A DNA stretch of 64,000 nucleotides from Euzebya tangerina (GCF_003074135.1 NZ_PPDK01000001.1:1984001-2048000), one strand, 5' to 3'; positions 1 through 8,898 are shown, counted from the stretch's first letter. A program made the numbers and translations. The notes: generated by a model not told the origin, from the sequence alone.

Positions 1-630
1 CAGCCGAAGGCGGACCGGGCGTTGGCCGCCGACGTCGTCCTCGCCGTCGAGCGTCTCATCCACCGCCCGGACGGACCGATCGTCGTCCTGGTGGGTCCGG
101 GACGGACCGGTCGGGTTGCGGTCATGGCGGCTGATCTGCTCCGCTCCGCCGGCGAGGAGGTCGTGGTCGTCACGCTGGCGTCCGACGCCGCGGGGAGCCT
201 GACCGACCCCACGGGGAGCCTGAGCGACCAAGACGAGATGCCATCCGCCTCCGACCCCCTCTCCAAGCGCCGCCTACCCCGCGGGGATGCTCCCGCAGGC
301 CTCGACGGGCCGATCGGCGTCGTGATCGACGGGATGCTTGGGCGGGGATTCGTCCAGCCGCTGCGCGAGCCGCTCCTCGGGGTCGTTCGATCCCTCGCCA
401 CCACCGGTGCCCCGCTGATCGCCCTGGACCTCCCCAGCGGCATCGACCCAGAGGAGGGCATGATCGGAGATGCCGTCTCGGCCGACGTCACGATCGCCGT
501 CGAGCCCCTCCTCCCAGCGCATCGGGGGCTTGGTGTCGCCCCCTTCCTCGGCGACATCTACGTCAGCCGTCTGCAGCACGACTTGGCACGCGCCGTCCTG
601 GTCGATCGGCCGACGGCCTGGGCTGAGTAG
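1..630 (+). CDS. YjeF-N (NAD(P)H-hydrate epimerase-like) protein, 5' end off window
   Basis: The frame is open from base 1, so the start lies upstream of the window and about 209 residues are visible. The pattern fits a YjeF N-terminal Rossmann-like domain: a helix ending in VVLVGPG, then VVIDGMLGRGFVQPLREPL, then LIALDLPSGIDPEEG and a strand DVTIAVEP. In the family this domain epimerises damaged NAD(P)H hydrates. Here the usual nucleotide loop, normally GxGNNGGDG, reads GPGRTGRVAV, so the Asn-Asn-Gly-Gly-Asp run is missing and activity is doubtful. An acidic, Pro-rich insert sits between the first and second halves. There is no C-terminal dehydratase domain; the gene stops 58 bases before threonine synthase. 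The family call is inferred from motif order. Confidence 0.6.
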   Translation, partial: QPKADRALAADVVLAVERLIHRPDGPIVVLVGPGRTGRVAVMAADLLRSAGEEVVVVTLASDAAGSLTDPTGSLSDQDEMPSASDPLSKRRLPRGDAPAGLDGPIGVVIDGMLGRGFVQPLREPLLGVVRSLATTGAPLIALDLPSGIDPEEGMIGDAVSADVTIAVEPLLPAHRGLGVAPFLGDIYVSRLQHDLARAVLVDRPTAWAE

Positions 631-688
631 CCGGGGGGCCCTCCCCCCGCGATCACGTTCGGAGGCACAGCCCCTACCCTCGGGGGCC

Positions 689-2113
689 ATGAGGTACCTG
701 AGCACCCGAGGAGACCACACACCTCGGCGCTTCTGCGACATCCTGCTGGAGGGGCTGGCTCCGGACGGTGGGCTCTACCTGCCGTCGGCCTACCCCACCG
801 TGGACGACCAGACCCTGTCAGCATGGCGAGGGCTGCCCTACGACGACCTCGCGTTCGAGGTTCTCAGCCTCTTCATCGACGACATCCCGCCGGATGACCT
901 TCGCGACCTGGTGGGCAGGACCTACACCGCGGACGTCTTCGGCAGCGACGAGATCACCCCTCTCCGACCGCTTGACGACGGAGTGCTCCTGCAGGGTCTC
1001 TCGAACGGCCCGACGCTCGCCTTCAAGGACATCGCGATGCAGCTGCTCGGAGCGCTGTTCGAGTACGAGTTGGCTCGGCGTGGCGAGGAGCTCAACATCC
1101 TGGGGGCAACCTCCGGCGACACGGGCAGCGCGGCGGAGTACGCGATGCGTGGTCGCGAGGGCATCCGGGTGTTCATGCTGAGCCCATACGGCCGGATGAG
1201 CCCCTTCCAGCAGGCGCAGATGTTCAGCCTGCGGGACGCCAACATCCACAACATCGCTGTGGAGGGGGTATTCGATGACGCCCAGGACATCGTCAAGGCC
1301 GTGTCGGGGGACCTCGAGTTCAAGCGTCGGCTGCGGATCGGGACGGTCAACTCGATCAACTGGGCCAGGCTGCTGGCGCAGGTCGTGTACTACGTCGCCG
1401 GATACCTGCGGGCCACGTCCTCGAACGACCAGACCGTCAGCTTCACCGTTCCCTCCGGCAACTTCGGCAACGTCTGCGCCGGCCACGTCGCCCGGTCGAT
1501 GGGCGTCCCGATCAGCAACCTGATCGTCGCAACCAACGAGAACAACGTCCTCGCGGAGTTCTTCGAGACGGGGACCTACCGCGTGCGTGGCGGGGCCGAG
1601 ACGCATCAGACGTCCAGCCCCTCGATGGACATCTCCAAGGCCTCCAACTTCGAGCGCTTCATCTTCGACCTCGTCGGTCGCGACACGGATCGGACCCAGA
1701 CGCTGTTCGGCACGTCGCTCCGCGAGCACGGGGAGTTCACCGTCTCACCAGCGGAGTTCGACCGGATCGGGACCTACGGCTTCTTGGCCGGGACCAGCAC
1801 ACACGCCGACCGGCTGGCCATGATCAAGCGGACCTGGGAGACCGACGACGTTCTGGTCGACCCGCACACCGCCGACGGCCTGACCACGGCGCGCCGTCTT
1901 CGCCGGACCGGCGCCGTCGCCAGCGAGCCCATGATCGTGCTCGAGACGGCCCTGCCGGTGAAGTTCGCTGAGACCATCACCGAGGCCGTGGGGTTCCAGC
2001 CGGAGCGGCCGCCGTCGCTCGAGGGGCTGGAGGACCTGCCGAGGCGGGTCCAGGTCATGCCACCCGACGTCGACCAGGTCAAGGACTACATCGAGACCCA
2101 CGCCGGGGCGTGA
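689..2113 (+). CDS. thrC: threonine synthase
   Basis: Converts O-phosphohomoserine to L-threonine and phosphate with PLP, in the cytoplasm. The 474-residue protein begins MRYLSTRGDHTPRRF, typical of the E. coli/yeast-type ThrC family. The PLP lysine lies in PTLAFKDIAMQ, the phosphate-binding stretch is GATSGDTGSAA, and the central VPSGNFGNVCAGH motif is intact. The open frame extends upstream to 470, but the conserved N-terminus fixes the start at the ATG at 689. A homoserine kinase or homoserine dehydrogenase gene is not adjacent. It converges on the following lipoprotein gene with only 19 bases between them. Confidence 0.95.
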   Translation: MRYLSTRGDHTPRRFCDILLEGLAPDGGLYLPSAYPTVDDQTLSAWRGLPYDDLAFEVLSLFIDDIPPDDLRDLVGRTYTADVFGSDEITPLRPLDDGVLLQGLSNGPTLAFKDIAMQLLGALFEYELARRGEELNILGATSGDTGSAAEYAMRGREGIRVFMLSPYGRMSPFQQAQMFSLRDANIHNIAVEGVFDDAQDIVKAVSGDLEFKRRLRIGTVNSINWARLLAQVVYYVAGYLRATSSNDQTVSFTVPSGNFGNVCAGHVARSMGVPISNLIVATNENNVLAEFFETGTYRVRGGAETHQTSSPSMDISKASNFERFIFDLVGRDTDRTQTLFGTSLREHGEFTVSPAEFDRIGTYGFLAGTSTHADRLAMIKRTWETDDVLVDPHTADGLTTARRLRRTGAVASEPMIVLETALPVKFAETITEAVGFQPERPPSLEGLEDLPRRVQVMPPDVDQVKDYIETHAGA

Positions 2114-2132
2114 AGCGCAGGGCCGTTGGTGG

Positions 2133-3431
2133 TCAGCTGGCTCGGGCCTGGTCGAGCAGGTCCTGGCACACTGCGGCCTCGCCTCCGAGTGCGACCACGC
2201 GGTCAGGGTGCAGGCGGGCGATCTCGTCAGCCACCACACCCGGCAAGACCCCGCAGGACGGAACCAGGAGTATCGGGCCGGCGGTCAGCGCCCCTCCGGC
2301 GACGGCGTCGGCGAACACATCGGCTCGGGCCAGATAGGCGGTCGCCGCCCCGTCGGGGAACTGCTCCTGGGAGATCGCGATGGCCGTCTCGATGCGAGAC
2401 GGCCCGGCCAACCGGTCGCCGTCACGGAGCGGACCGGTCTGCGTCGGTGTCGGCGACGGGGTCGGTTCGCCGGGTTGGCGGGCGGCACCCGAGTCGGGCG
2501 CCACCTGAAGGCCACTGACGTCGACGGCCTGCCAGGCGCGACCGGGAATGTCCCGCAGCGACCGGAGGGCGTCGTTGTCCCAGCGCTGGTCGGGGACCCC
2601 ACCGATGAACCAGGGCGAGCCGTTGTCGGCCAGGATCGCCCCGTAGGTCTGCAGCGCGACCAGGACCGGCCTGACCTGCTCGGGGAACTCAGCGGGGTCC
2701 AGGGTCGGGTCCAGGCGGAATCGGGCACCCATCGGCGGGAGAGACGGATCGTCGGCTGCTCCTGCCTGGTGCCGGGCTGGCCAGATGAAGCTGCGGTCAG
2801 TCCGTGGCGCCGTCATCCGGATGGCGTGGTCGATCACCCCGGCTTCCACCTCGTCGTACCGGACCAGGCCGGGGAGGATCGGCAGGCCGGCGGCGTCCGC
2901 CGAGGTCCAGGTCTCGGGACGGAGATCGTTCGAGGTGAGGTCGAAGATCGCACCTGAGCCGGCGGTCCAGCTGGCACCGCCATCGTCGCTGCGGGCATCG
3001 AACAGCTCGTAGAGGCTGCAGGAGTCCCGGTCGATGACGAGGATGTGCCGGTCGCCGTCCGCGTCGGGACCACCTTCGATGGGCGCATCCGGAGGGACGG
3101 GGTAGGGGCCGGGGTCGCTCTCGTCATCGAACCGGAAGGTGACGGGCACCCGCGGCTGGTCGTCGTCGACCACGACGTAGGGGATGCCGATCGGGCCTCC
3201 GGCGAACGTGCCCGACCCGAAGTCGGTGACGATGGTGGCATCTGACCCGATGGAGGCCACCCACGCCGCTGACTGCTCGTGGACGGGGGCATCGACGATC
3301 GGCGTGTTCCAGATCGAGTCGTCCGGGAGGACCGGGCAGTCCGGGGCCTCCGGGAGGGGTGCGGCCACGTCGACTCCGGCGGGGGCACAGGCGGAGAGGA
3401 GGAGGGCCATGGCGAGGATCAGTCGACGCAT
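2133..3431 (-). CDS. secreted lipoprotein with one cell-wall-binding type 2 repeat
   Basis: A 432-residue protein with a lipobox signal peptide (LLLSAC, Cys15), so it should be anchored outside the membrane. Residues about 30-310 form an uncharacterised module beginning DSIWNTPI and containing several short acidic loops. I recognise the layout from actinobacterial secreted proteins but no catalytic motif. A Pro/Thr linker (PTPSPTPTQTGP) leads to a single C-terminal cell-wall-binding repeat 2 (GDRLAGPSRIETAIAIS ... VVALGGEAAV). These repeats usually come in threes, so one is unusual. The ATG start codon lies inside copy C of the 49-bp repeat described at 3426-3474, and no strong Shine-Dalgarno sequence precedes it. 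Confidence 0.7.
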   Translation of the reverse strand: MRRLILAMALLLSACAPAGVDVAAPLPEAPDCPVLPDDSIWNTPIVDAPVHEQSAAWVASIGSDATIVTDFGSGTFAGGPIGIPYVVVDDDQPRVPVTFRFDDESDPGPYPVPPDAPIEGGPDADGDRHILVIDRDSCSLYELFDARSDDGGASWTAGSGAIFDLTSNDLRPETWTSADAAGLPILPGLVRYDEVEAGVIDHAIRMTAPRTDRSFIWPARHQAGAADDPSLPPMGARFRLDPTLDPAEFPEQVRPVLVALQTYGAILADNGSPWFIGGVPDQRWDNDALRSLRDIPGRAWQAVDVSGLQVAPDSGAARQPGEPTPSPTPTQTGPLRDGDRLAGPSRIETAIAISQEQFPDGAATAYLARADVFADAVAGGALTAGPILLVPSCGVLPGVVADEIARLHPDRVVALGGEAAVCQDLLDQARAS

Positions 3432-3474
3432 GTGTGACTTCTACCGGATTGGCCGGGTCAAGCTACACATGAGG
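3426..3474. repeat. 49-bp palindromic repeat, copy C
   Basis: Begins ACGCATGTGTGAC and has GGCCGGGTCAA in its centre. It aligns without gaps to the copy at 54641-54689 at about 73% identity (counted by eye). It overlaps the start codon of the lipoprotein gene at 3431, just as copy A does for the gene at 54685. Confidence 0.6.
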
Positions 3475-3530
3475 CGACCGGGTCTCGCACGCGATGCCGT
3501 CAACACGCGAGCGAAGCGAGTCGTATCGCG

Positions 3531-3604
3531 TGGGGGTGGCGGGATTCGAACCCGCACTGGACCGATTTTAAGTCGGGTGCCTCTGCCGGTTGGGCTACAC
3601 CCCC
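3531..3604 (-). tRNA. tRNA with anticodon UAA (nominally Leu) but class I shape
   Basis: A 74-nt cloverleaf can be folded by hand. It has a perfect 7-bp acceptor stem (GGGGGTG/CACCCCC), a D arm with GG in its loop, an anticodon loop CTTAAAA giving anticodon TAA, a T stem GCGGG/CCCGC with loop TTCGAAT, and discriminator A73. No CCA is encoded. The variable loop is only 5 nt (CCAGT), whereas bacterial tRNA-Leu genes have a long variable arm. The outermost anticodon-stem pair is C-U. The body therefore looks like a class I tRNA carrying a UAA anticodon. It lies alone between the lipoprotein gene and the hydrolase gene. Confidence 0.8.
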
Positions 3605-3612
3605 GAGAGTCC

Positions 3613-4671
3613 TCAGTCTAGGGAGCCGGCGCCGTCCGGATACCGCACCCAGAGGTCCCGGATCCAGCCCACCACCGTCGTGATGAACTGCTGGGAGTAC
3701 GGGCCGTCCAGCTCGCCGGCCATCCAGTTGCGCAGGTGGGCGTCGGCGTCAACCGACTCCGGGATCGTGTGCATCCCGTGATCAGCCCCGCGGATGATGG
3801 CCAGCGTGACGTCGGGGTTGCCCGCCGCCCTCAGCGCCGCCGCCGAGTCGTAGGCCTGCTGCACCGGCACGTTGATGTCCCGGTCGCCGTGGATCACCAT
3901 CACCGGTGCCCGGACGTGGGCGAACTGCTCGGGATAGGCGTGCCGGAGCTCCTGGATCGTCCGCTCCAGGTAGTCGACCCGCTCGGTGCCGTCCTCGTCG
4001 GTCCAGCGGTACTCCGGCTCACCCCGTCGCGCCGCCGCCAGCATCTGCGGCCACACCCGGGCCACCCCGAGGAACGGTCCCTTCGTCCGCTGCACGAGCG
4101 CGAGCTCGTCGGGACCGCGCTCGCTGAAGTCCAGCACGAGCGAGTAGATGTAGCTGATGAAGTCGCCGATGTCCTGGTGCACACCGCCCCACAGGATGTA
4201 GGCGGCCGGGATCTCGGTCCGTTCCGCCACACGACAGGAGAAGTGGGCGCCGGCACTGGTGCCCATCACGACGATCCGGTCGGGGTCCACCTCCGACCGG
4301 GACGCCAGGAACTCGATGGCCGCGTGGACGTCCTGCACGTCGGTCTCGACACTGGTGTAGCTGTCTCGCTCACCCGGCGGATCTCCCGGCTCACGTGGCC
4401 CGCCCGTGCTCGCCTGCACCCCTCGCTTGTCCCAGCACAGCTGGGCGATCCCGGCCTGCGCCAGCTGCTCGCCCACCCAGTGGTGGCGCGAGTGGGGCTG
4501 CACCGTCCCGTCAGGCAGCACCTGGTCGCCGTATCGGTTCTGCGGGCCGGTTCCGGCCACGGACAGCACCAAAGGATGTGGTCCCGGCCCCACCGGCACG
4601 ACCAGGTCGCCCACCAGGGTCTCGGCGCCGGAGGGGAAGGTGACCTCGAACCTGCGGTGCTGACCGGTCAT
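3613..4671 (-). CDS. alpha/beta hydrolase (esterase/peptidase-like)
   Basis: A 352-residue cytoplasmic hydrolase. The nucleophile elbow is VMGTSAGAHF (Ser), the acid is in VIHGDRDINVP, and the histidine is in GADHGMHTI, so the Ser-Asp-His triad is complete. The N-terminal strand followed by SVAGTGPQNRYGD resembles the GSGPQDRD oxyanion loop of the COG1073-type hydrolases. The open frame reaches 5022, but MTGQHRRFEVTF at 4671 is the sensible start: its ATG overlaps the TGA of the upstream cupin gene by 4 bases (ATGA). It is the last gene of the peptide-transporter operon, so a role on imported substrate is inferred. The substrate is unknown. Confidence 0.8.
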   Translation of the reverse strand: MTGQHRRFEVTFPSGAETLVGDLVVPVGPGPHPLVLSVAGTGPQNRYGDQVLPDGTVQPHSRHHWVGEQLAQAGIAQLCWDKRGVQASTGGPREPGDPPGERDSYTSVETDVQDVHAAIEFLASRSEVDPDRIVVMGTSAGAHFSCRVAERTEIPAAYILWGGVHQDIGDFISYIYSLVLDFSERGPDELALVQRTKGPFLGVARVWPQMLAAARRGEPEYRWTDEDGTERVDYLERTIQELRHAYPEQFAHVRAPVMVIHGDRDINVPVQQAYDSAAALRAAGNPDVTLAIIRGADHGMHTIPESVDADAHLRNWMAGELDGPYSQQFITTVVGWIRDLWVRYPDGAGSLD

Positions 4672-5204
4672 GCGTCCAGCGAGGCCGCGAAGGTACGAGC
4701 CGGATGATCTTCGGGTAGCTCGGCCAGGGTGAACACCGCCCCCTCCTCGCGGACCTGGCGTTCCAGGCTCGCCTGCATCTCCACCAGCCCCTCCACCATC
4801 TCGGCGTGGGTCCACGAGCCGGACTTGAAGATCAGCAGGACCGCCGGCTCGTCGAAGGGGTTCTCGAAGCCCGTGGGCACGTCGTAATCCATGTGGAAGA
4901 GGTCGCCGGGTCCCAGCACCGTCCGGATCTCCTGACCCTCGTCGTCGGTGGTGCAGAACACCCAGCGCCCGGATGGGGTGAAGATCAGGCTCTCGGTCGG
5001 GTGTGGGTGCGGGTAGCACCACATCCCCGGCTCCATCACGATCATGTGGGACGTCACGTTCTCACCGGAGAGCAGCGGCACGACCCGACCCTCGAGGGTG
5101 TCGACGCCGGGGAGGTCGGCCACGCCGCGGAGGACGGTGCACGCACCGATCGGCTCGGACGACGGCTCGAGGAGGGTCGAATCGGGCGGGGTGAGGTCGC
5201 TCAT
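4668..5204 (-). CDS. cupin-domain protein
   Basis: A 178-residue protein with a single cupin barrel. The first motif is GMWCYPHPHPTES (two His and a Glu as likely metal ligands); the second region is GDLFHMDYDVPTGFENP. It could bind or modify a small ligand, or act in sensing; nothing in it fixes a reaction. Its gene lies 9 bases after the permease stop and overlaps the hydrolase start by 4 bases, so it is translated as part of the ABC operon. Confidence 0.75.
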   Translation of the reverse strand: MSDLTPPDSTLLEPSSEPIGACTVLRGVADLPGVDTLEGRVVPLLSGENVTSHMIVMEPGMWCYPHPHPTESLIFTPSGRWVFCTTDDEGQEIRTVLGPGDLFHMDYDVPTGFENPFDEPAVLLIFKSGSWTHAEMVEGLVEMQASLERQVREEGAVFTLAELPEDHPARTFAASLDA

Positions 5205-5213
5205 CAGGACACC

Positions 5214-6095
5214 CTAGAGGCGGGGATTGATCCGCTCCTCCATCCAGAACGCCATGAGCGCGAACCCCAGCGAGGACGCCATGATCATCAGCCCCGGCGG
5301 CAGCACCCACCACTTCCAGGCCGGTGTGAAGAAGGCGCCGCGTTCCTGCGCCCAGAACAGGATCGAGCCCCAGCTCTTCTGGATGGGATCGCCCAGCCCG
5401 AGGAACGACAGGGCCGCCTCGAGCAGGATGGCCTGCGCGGTGGCCTGCACGAACTCGCCGGTCCCCAGCAGCGCCGTCCGGGGCAGCACGTGGCGCCTGA
5501 TGGCCCACCGATCACGTGCCCCCATCGACTTCGCCGCGAGGACGTAGTCCCGGGTGCGCAGCGAGAGCACCTGCGAGCGGATCACCCGCGCCGTCGGCGC
5601 CCAGATCAGGATGCCGATCACGAACGTGGTCGTGACGATGCTGCGCCCGAGGTAGGCCGCCAGCACGATCAGCAGCGGGAGGAACGGCAGGATCAGCACG
5701 ACGTCGACCCCACGCATGAGGAACGACCCGAGCCGCTTCGGGTAGTACCCCGCCAGGATTCCGACCGTGCCCCCGATCAGCATGGCGAAGGTGGCTGCGA
5801 CCAGCCCGACCAGGAGCGACACCCTGGTGCCGAAGATCAGCTCGCTCAGGAGGTCGTTACCGACGTCGTTGGTGCCGAGCGGATGCGTGCTGCTGGGTGG
5901 AAGGAACGGTGTGGCGACCCGCTCGGTCGGGTCGAAGGGGGCCAGCAGCGGCGCGAAGATCGCGATGATCAGCAGGGTCGCGACCATCCCCGCGCCCATG
6001 ATCCCGAGGATCCGGGGGAGCCGCCGCCGTCGGGCCAATCCCGCCGCGGCCTTGGCGTCGGCGGAACCCGGCTCGATGTCGATCGCCGTACTCAC
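5214..6095 (-). CDS. peptide/oligopeptide ABC permease, DppC/OppC type
   Basis: A 293-residue inner-membrane permease. It has an N-terminal helix (ATLLIIAIFAPLLAPFDP), the OppC signature HPLGTNDVGNDLLSELIFGTR, about five further helices, and the EAA loop (SMGARDRWAIRRHVLPRT) that docks to the ATPase. It forms the pore with the DppB-like partner encoded upstream. The GTG start at 6095 overlaps the upstream stop by 4 bases (GTGA). A longer frame continues upstream but runs through the neighbour gene and is not used. Confidence 0.92.
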   Translation of the reverse strand: MSTAIDIEPGSADAKAAAGLARRRRLPRILGIMGAGMVATLLIIAIFAPLLAPFDPTERVATPFLPPSSTHPLGTNDVGNDLLSELIFGTRVSLLVGLVAATFAMLIGGTVGILAGYYPKRLGSFLMRGVDVVLILPFLPLLIVLAAYLGRSIVTTTFVIGILIWAPTARVIRSQVLSLRTRDYVLAAKSMGARDRWAIRRHVLPRTALLGTGEFVQATAQAILLEAALSFLGLGDPIQKSWGSILFWAQERGAFFTPAWKWWVLPPGLMIMASSLGFALMAFWMEERINPRL

Positions 6096-7066
6096 CTCGA
6101 CGCCCTCGTCCGCGGGTCGAGCACCGGGTAGATCAGGTCGGCTGCCAGGTTGGCCAGCAGCATCGCGATGGTGAACACCAGGAAGGCGGCCTGCATGACC
6201 GGGTAGTCGCGTCCGCCGACCGCCTCGAACGTCAGCCGGCCGAGCCCGGGATAGCTGAACACCGTCTCGATCACGACGGTCCCGCCGAAGGCGAAGCCCA
6301 GTCGGATCGCCAGCACCGTCAGGACGGGGGCGAGCGCGTTCCGAGCCACGTGGCGGAACAGCAGCCGCGCCTCCGAGGCGCCCTTGGCTCGGGCCGTCCG
6401 GATGTAGTCCTCGCCCAGGGTCTCGAGCATCGAGTACCGCATGGTCAGGTACACGGCGGGGGTCGAGACGATGGAGAGGGTGGCGACGGGCAGGACGGCG
6501 TGCTGCGCGATGTCGAGGGCACGGTCCCACCCGGTGAGGCCGCTGGCTGCTGTCTCGGCCCCGAACGACGGCAGGATCCCGAGCGTGACGGCGAAGCCGG
6601 AGATCAGCAGCATCCCCAGCCAGAACGGGGGCATCGACTCCAGGCTGATCATGGTCGTCAGGGAGGTGAGGTCCGAGGCCTTGCCGCGCCGCCACGCCGA
6701 GATGGCCCCCGTGGTCACGCCGACGAGTGCGGAGATGGCCAGCGACGCCAACGTCAGCAGCAACGTCCAGGGCAGCCGCTCGGTGATCATCTCGATGATC
6801 GGTCGGCTGGACCGGTAGGAGAACCCGAGGTCGCCGGTCAGCAGGTTGCCCCAGTACTGGACGTACTGCTGCAGCAGGGACTGATCCAGGCCGGCCGCCG
6901 TCACGATCTCCGCGCGCTGTTCGGGGGTGAGCAGGCCGACGTCCACACCCGCGATCAGTGCCAGGGGGTTGCCCGGCATGAAGCGGGGGAGGAGGAAGTT
7001 GATCGTCACCGCGATCACGAGTACCAGGAGGTACTGCGCGATCCGTCGGGTGTCGAGTCGGCCCAC
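6092..7066 (-). CDS. peptide/oligopeptide ABC permease, DppB/OppB type
   Basis: A 324-residue permease. It starts with the usual first helix (AQYLLVLVIAVTINFLLPRFMPGNP), a large periplasm-facing loop, five more helices, and the EAA motif (RAKGASEARLLFRHVARNALAP). The GTG at 7066 gives the normal family N-terminus (VGRLDTRRIAQYLL), although the frame is open to 7162. It lies 26 bases after the binding-protein gene and is coupled to DppC by a GTGA overlap. Confidence 0.9.
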   Translation of the reverse strand: MGRLDTRRIAQYLLVLVIAVTINFLLPRFMPGNPLALIAGVDVGLLTPEQRAEIVTAAGLDQSLLQQYVQYWGNLLTGDLGFSYRSSRPIIEMITERLPWTLLLTLASLAISALVGVTTGAISAWRRGKASDLTSLTTMISLESMPPFWLGMLLISGFAVTLGILPSFGAETAASGLTGWDRALDIAQHAVLPVATLSIVSTPAVYLTMRYSMLETLGEDYIRTARAKGASEARLLFRHVARNALAPVLTVLAIRLGFAFGGTVVIETVFSYPGLGRLTFEAVGGRDYPVMQAAFLVFTIAMLLANLAADLIYPVLDPRTRASR

Positions 7067-7092
7067 TCGGCGTGCCTGGCGGTGCGTCGCCG

Positions 7093-8898
7093 CTACGGAC
7101 GAGCCTCGGCCGGCAAGAGCGAGAGCTTGCTGACGATGCCCTGACCGGCGATGAACTCCCACTCGCCGTAGACCTCGCTGTTGTAGGCGTACGCGCCGTC
7201 GCGGTACAGCAGGGTCACGAAGGGCAGTTGCTCGGCGAAGAGGGTCTGCAGCTCACCGATCAGCTCGAGTCGGGTGTCGGGGTCACCCTCGACGGTGAGC
7301 GCCTGCGCGACCTCGTCCATCTCCGGATTGCTGAACGCGGTCAGGTTGAGCGCGCCGATCGAGGGATCGGAGTGCACCAGTGAGGCGACCCGGCTGGCAT
7401 CCGCCTGGATCGGCGCCGACCAGCCCCACATGGCCAGGTCGTAGTTGCGTCCGTTGGCGATGTCGAAGCCCGGCCACACCGCCTCCTCCCAGGTGGTGGA
7501 CTCGACGGATGTGACCTCAGCCCCGATGCCGATCTCGGCCAGCATCTCTGACACCAGTTCCGCCGTCCGCAGCCGGAGGGTGTTGTCGGAGGGGGTGATC
7601 AGCTCATACGACATGGGCTCGCCGTCGGCTTCGCGGATGCCGTCCCCATCGGAGTCGGTGTACCCGGCGTCCTCGAGCAGTCCGTTGGCCTGTTCGACGT
7701 CGGTCGTGGTCTCGACGTCGGGGTTGAAGCTGACCTGGTCCGGGTGGATCCAGCCAGCCGATCCGGGTGTCGCCGCACCCAGGAAGACGGTGTCGACGAT
7801 GTCCTGCCGGTCCATCGCCAGCGACATGGCCTGCCGGACGGCGACGTCATCGAACGGTGCCTTGGAGGCGTCGTAGTACAGCAGGTCGGTTGAGAACTCG
7901 GGCCCCTGGACGATGTCGATCGGGTCCTGCGCATCGAGCAGCGGGACCTGCTCGGGCGAGACGCCGTCGAAGATCACGTCAACCTCGCCGGACCGGATGG
8001 CCGCCTGGGCGCCGGTGTCGTCGGCGAACTGGACCAGGACCAGCTCATCGACGGCGGGGGCGCCGCGGAAGTAGTCGGGGTTGGCCTCCATCGTGTAGCT
8101 CTGGTCGGGCGCGTAGTCGGTCAGGACGTAGGGGCCCGAGCCGACGTTGGTCACGCTGTCGAACTGGTGGTTCTCCGGGTCGGTGACCTCCGACCAGACG
8201 TGTTCGGGGATGATCGGGACGTCGGAGAGGGTGCTGAGCGGGAACGACGGGTTCGCGGCCTCCAGGGTGATGTCAACCGTCAGGTCGCCGGTGGCCTCGG
8301 CCCCGGTCACCCCGGCCAGTGCCCGGCTGAACCGGCTCTGGCTGTTGTTGAGGAAGTAGTCCACGGTGAAGGCGACGTCGCTGGCGTCCAGGGTCTCGCC
8401 GTCGTTGAACGTGACGCCCTCCGCGAGGGTCAGGCTGTAGGTCAGTCCGTCGTCGGAGACGTCGACGGTCTCCGCCAGCCAGGGCTGCGGGATGCCGTCT
8501 CCGTCGATCTGCATCAGCGAGTCGTACTGCATCATCAGCAGGTTCCAGCCGGGGAAGCCGGTGATGTAGGTGTAGGGGTTCAGCGACGCCTCGTCGCCGA
8601 TCATGCCGGCCCGCAGCGTGGTGGCGGCATCCGATCCACTCGCCGGCTCGTCGGGCTCGGCCAGAACCGCATCTCCGTCGGAGTCGCTCTCTGTGTCACC
8701 CTCGGACGGATCGGAGCTCTCCGTCGCAGCGTCACCGTCGGCGGCGTCGGCCGTCTCCTCGGTGTCCACGCCCTCATCGTCATCGCCCTCGTCGTCGCCG
8801 CCCCCACAGGCGGCTGCCAGCAGCGCCAGCGCCAGCGACATCGCGAGCAGTCGCAGCCAAGCGGTGTTCGAGCCGGTTCGGTTGAGCGTCTTCATCAT
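7093..8898 (-). CDS. extracellular solute-binding protein family 5 (peptide ABC lipoprotein)
   Basis: A 601-residue DppA/OppA-type receptor. The signal peptide ends in a lipobox (LLAAACGG, Cys31). A strongly acidic Asp/Glu/Ser linker spans about residues 34-90 before the binding domain begins. The family-5 landmarks are present: an N-terminal region ending PQPWLAETVDVSDDGLTY, then FNDGETLDASDVAFTVDYF, and the C-terminal VTLLYRDGAYAYNSEV. The ATG at 8898 is preceded by AAGGA at good spacing; the frame opens further upstream but without support. It captures substrate outside the membrane for the two permeases that follow. Confidence 0.92.
   Translation of the reverse strand: MMKTLNRTGSNTAWLRLLAMSLALALLAAACGGGDDEGDDDEGVDTEETADAADGDAATESSDPSEGDTESDSDGDAVLAEPDEPASGSDAATTLRAGMIGDEASLNPYTYITGFPGWNLLMMQYDSLMQIDGDGIPQPWLAETVDVSDDGLTYSLTLAEGVTFNDGETLDASDVAFTVDYFLNNSQSRFSRALAGVTGAEATGDLTVDITLEAANPSFPLSTLSDVPIIPEHVWSEVTDPENHQFDSVTNVGSGPYVLTDYAPDQSYTMEANPDYFRGAPAVDELVLVQFADDTGAQAAIRSGEVDVIFDGVSPEQVPLLDAQDPIDIVQGPEFSTDLLYYDASKAPFDDVAVRQAMSLAMDRQDIVDTVFLGAATPGSAGWIHPDQVSFNPDVETTTDVEQANGLLEDAGYTDSDGDGIREADGEPMSYELITPSDNTLRLRTAELVSEMLAEIGIGAEVTSVESTTWEEAVWPGFDIANGRNYDLAMWGWSAPIQADASRVASLVHSDPSIGALNLTAFSNPEMDEVAQALTVEGDPDTRLELIGELQTLFAEQLPFVTLLYRDGAYAYNSEVYGEWEFIAGQGIVSKLSLLPAEARP

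Noticed and set aside
470-688. N-terminal extension of threonine synthase
   Set aside because: The residues before MRYLSTRGDH are low-complexity and overlap the preceding gene in another frame.
3481-3530. Integration site next to the tRNA
   Set aside because: I found no second copy of the tRNA 3' end in the window and no integrase gene beside it.
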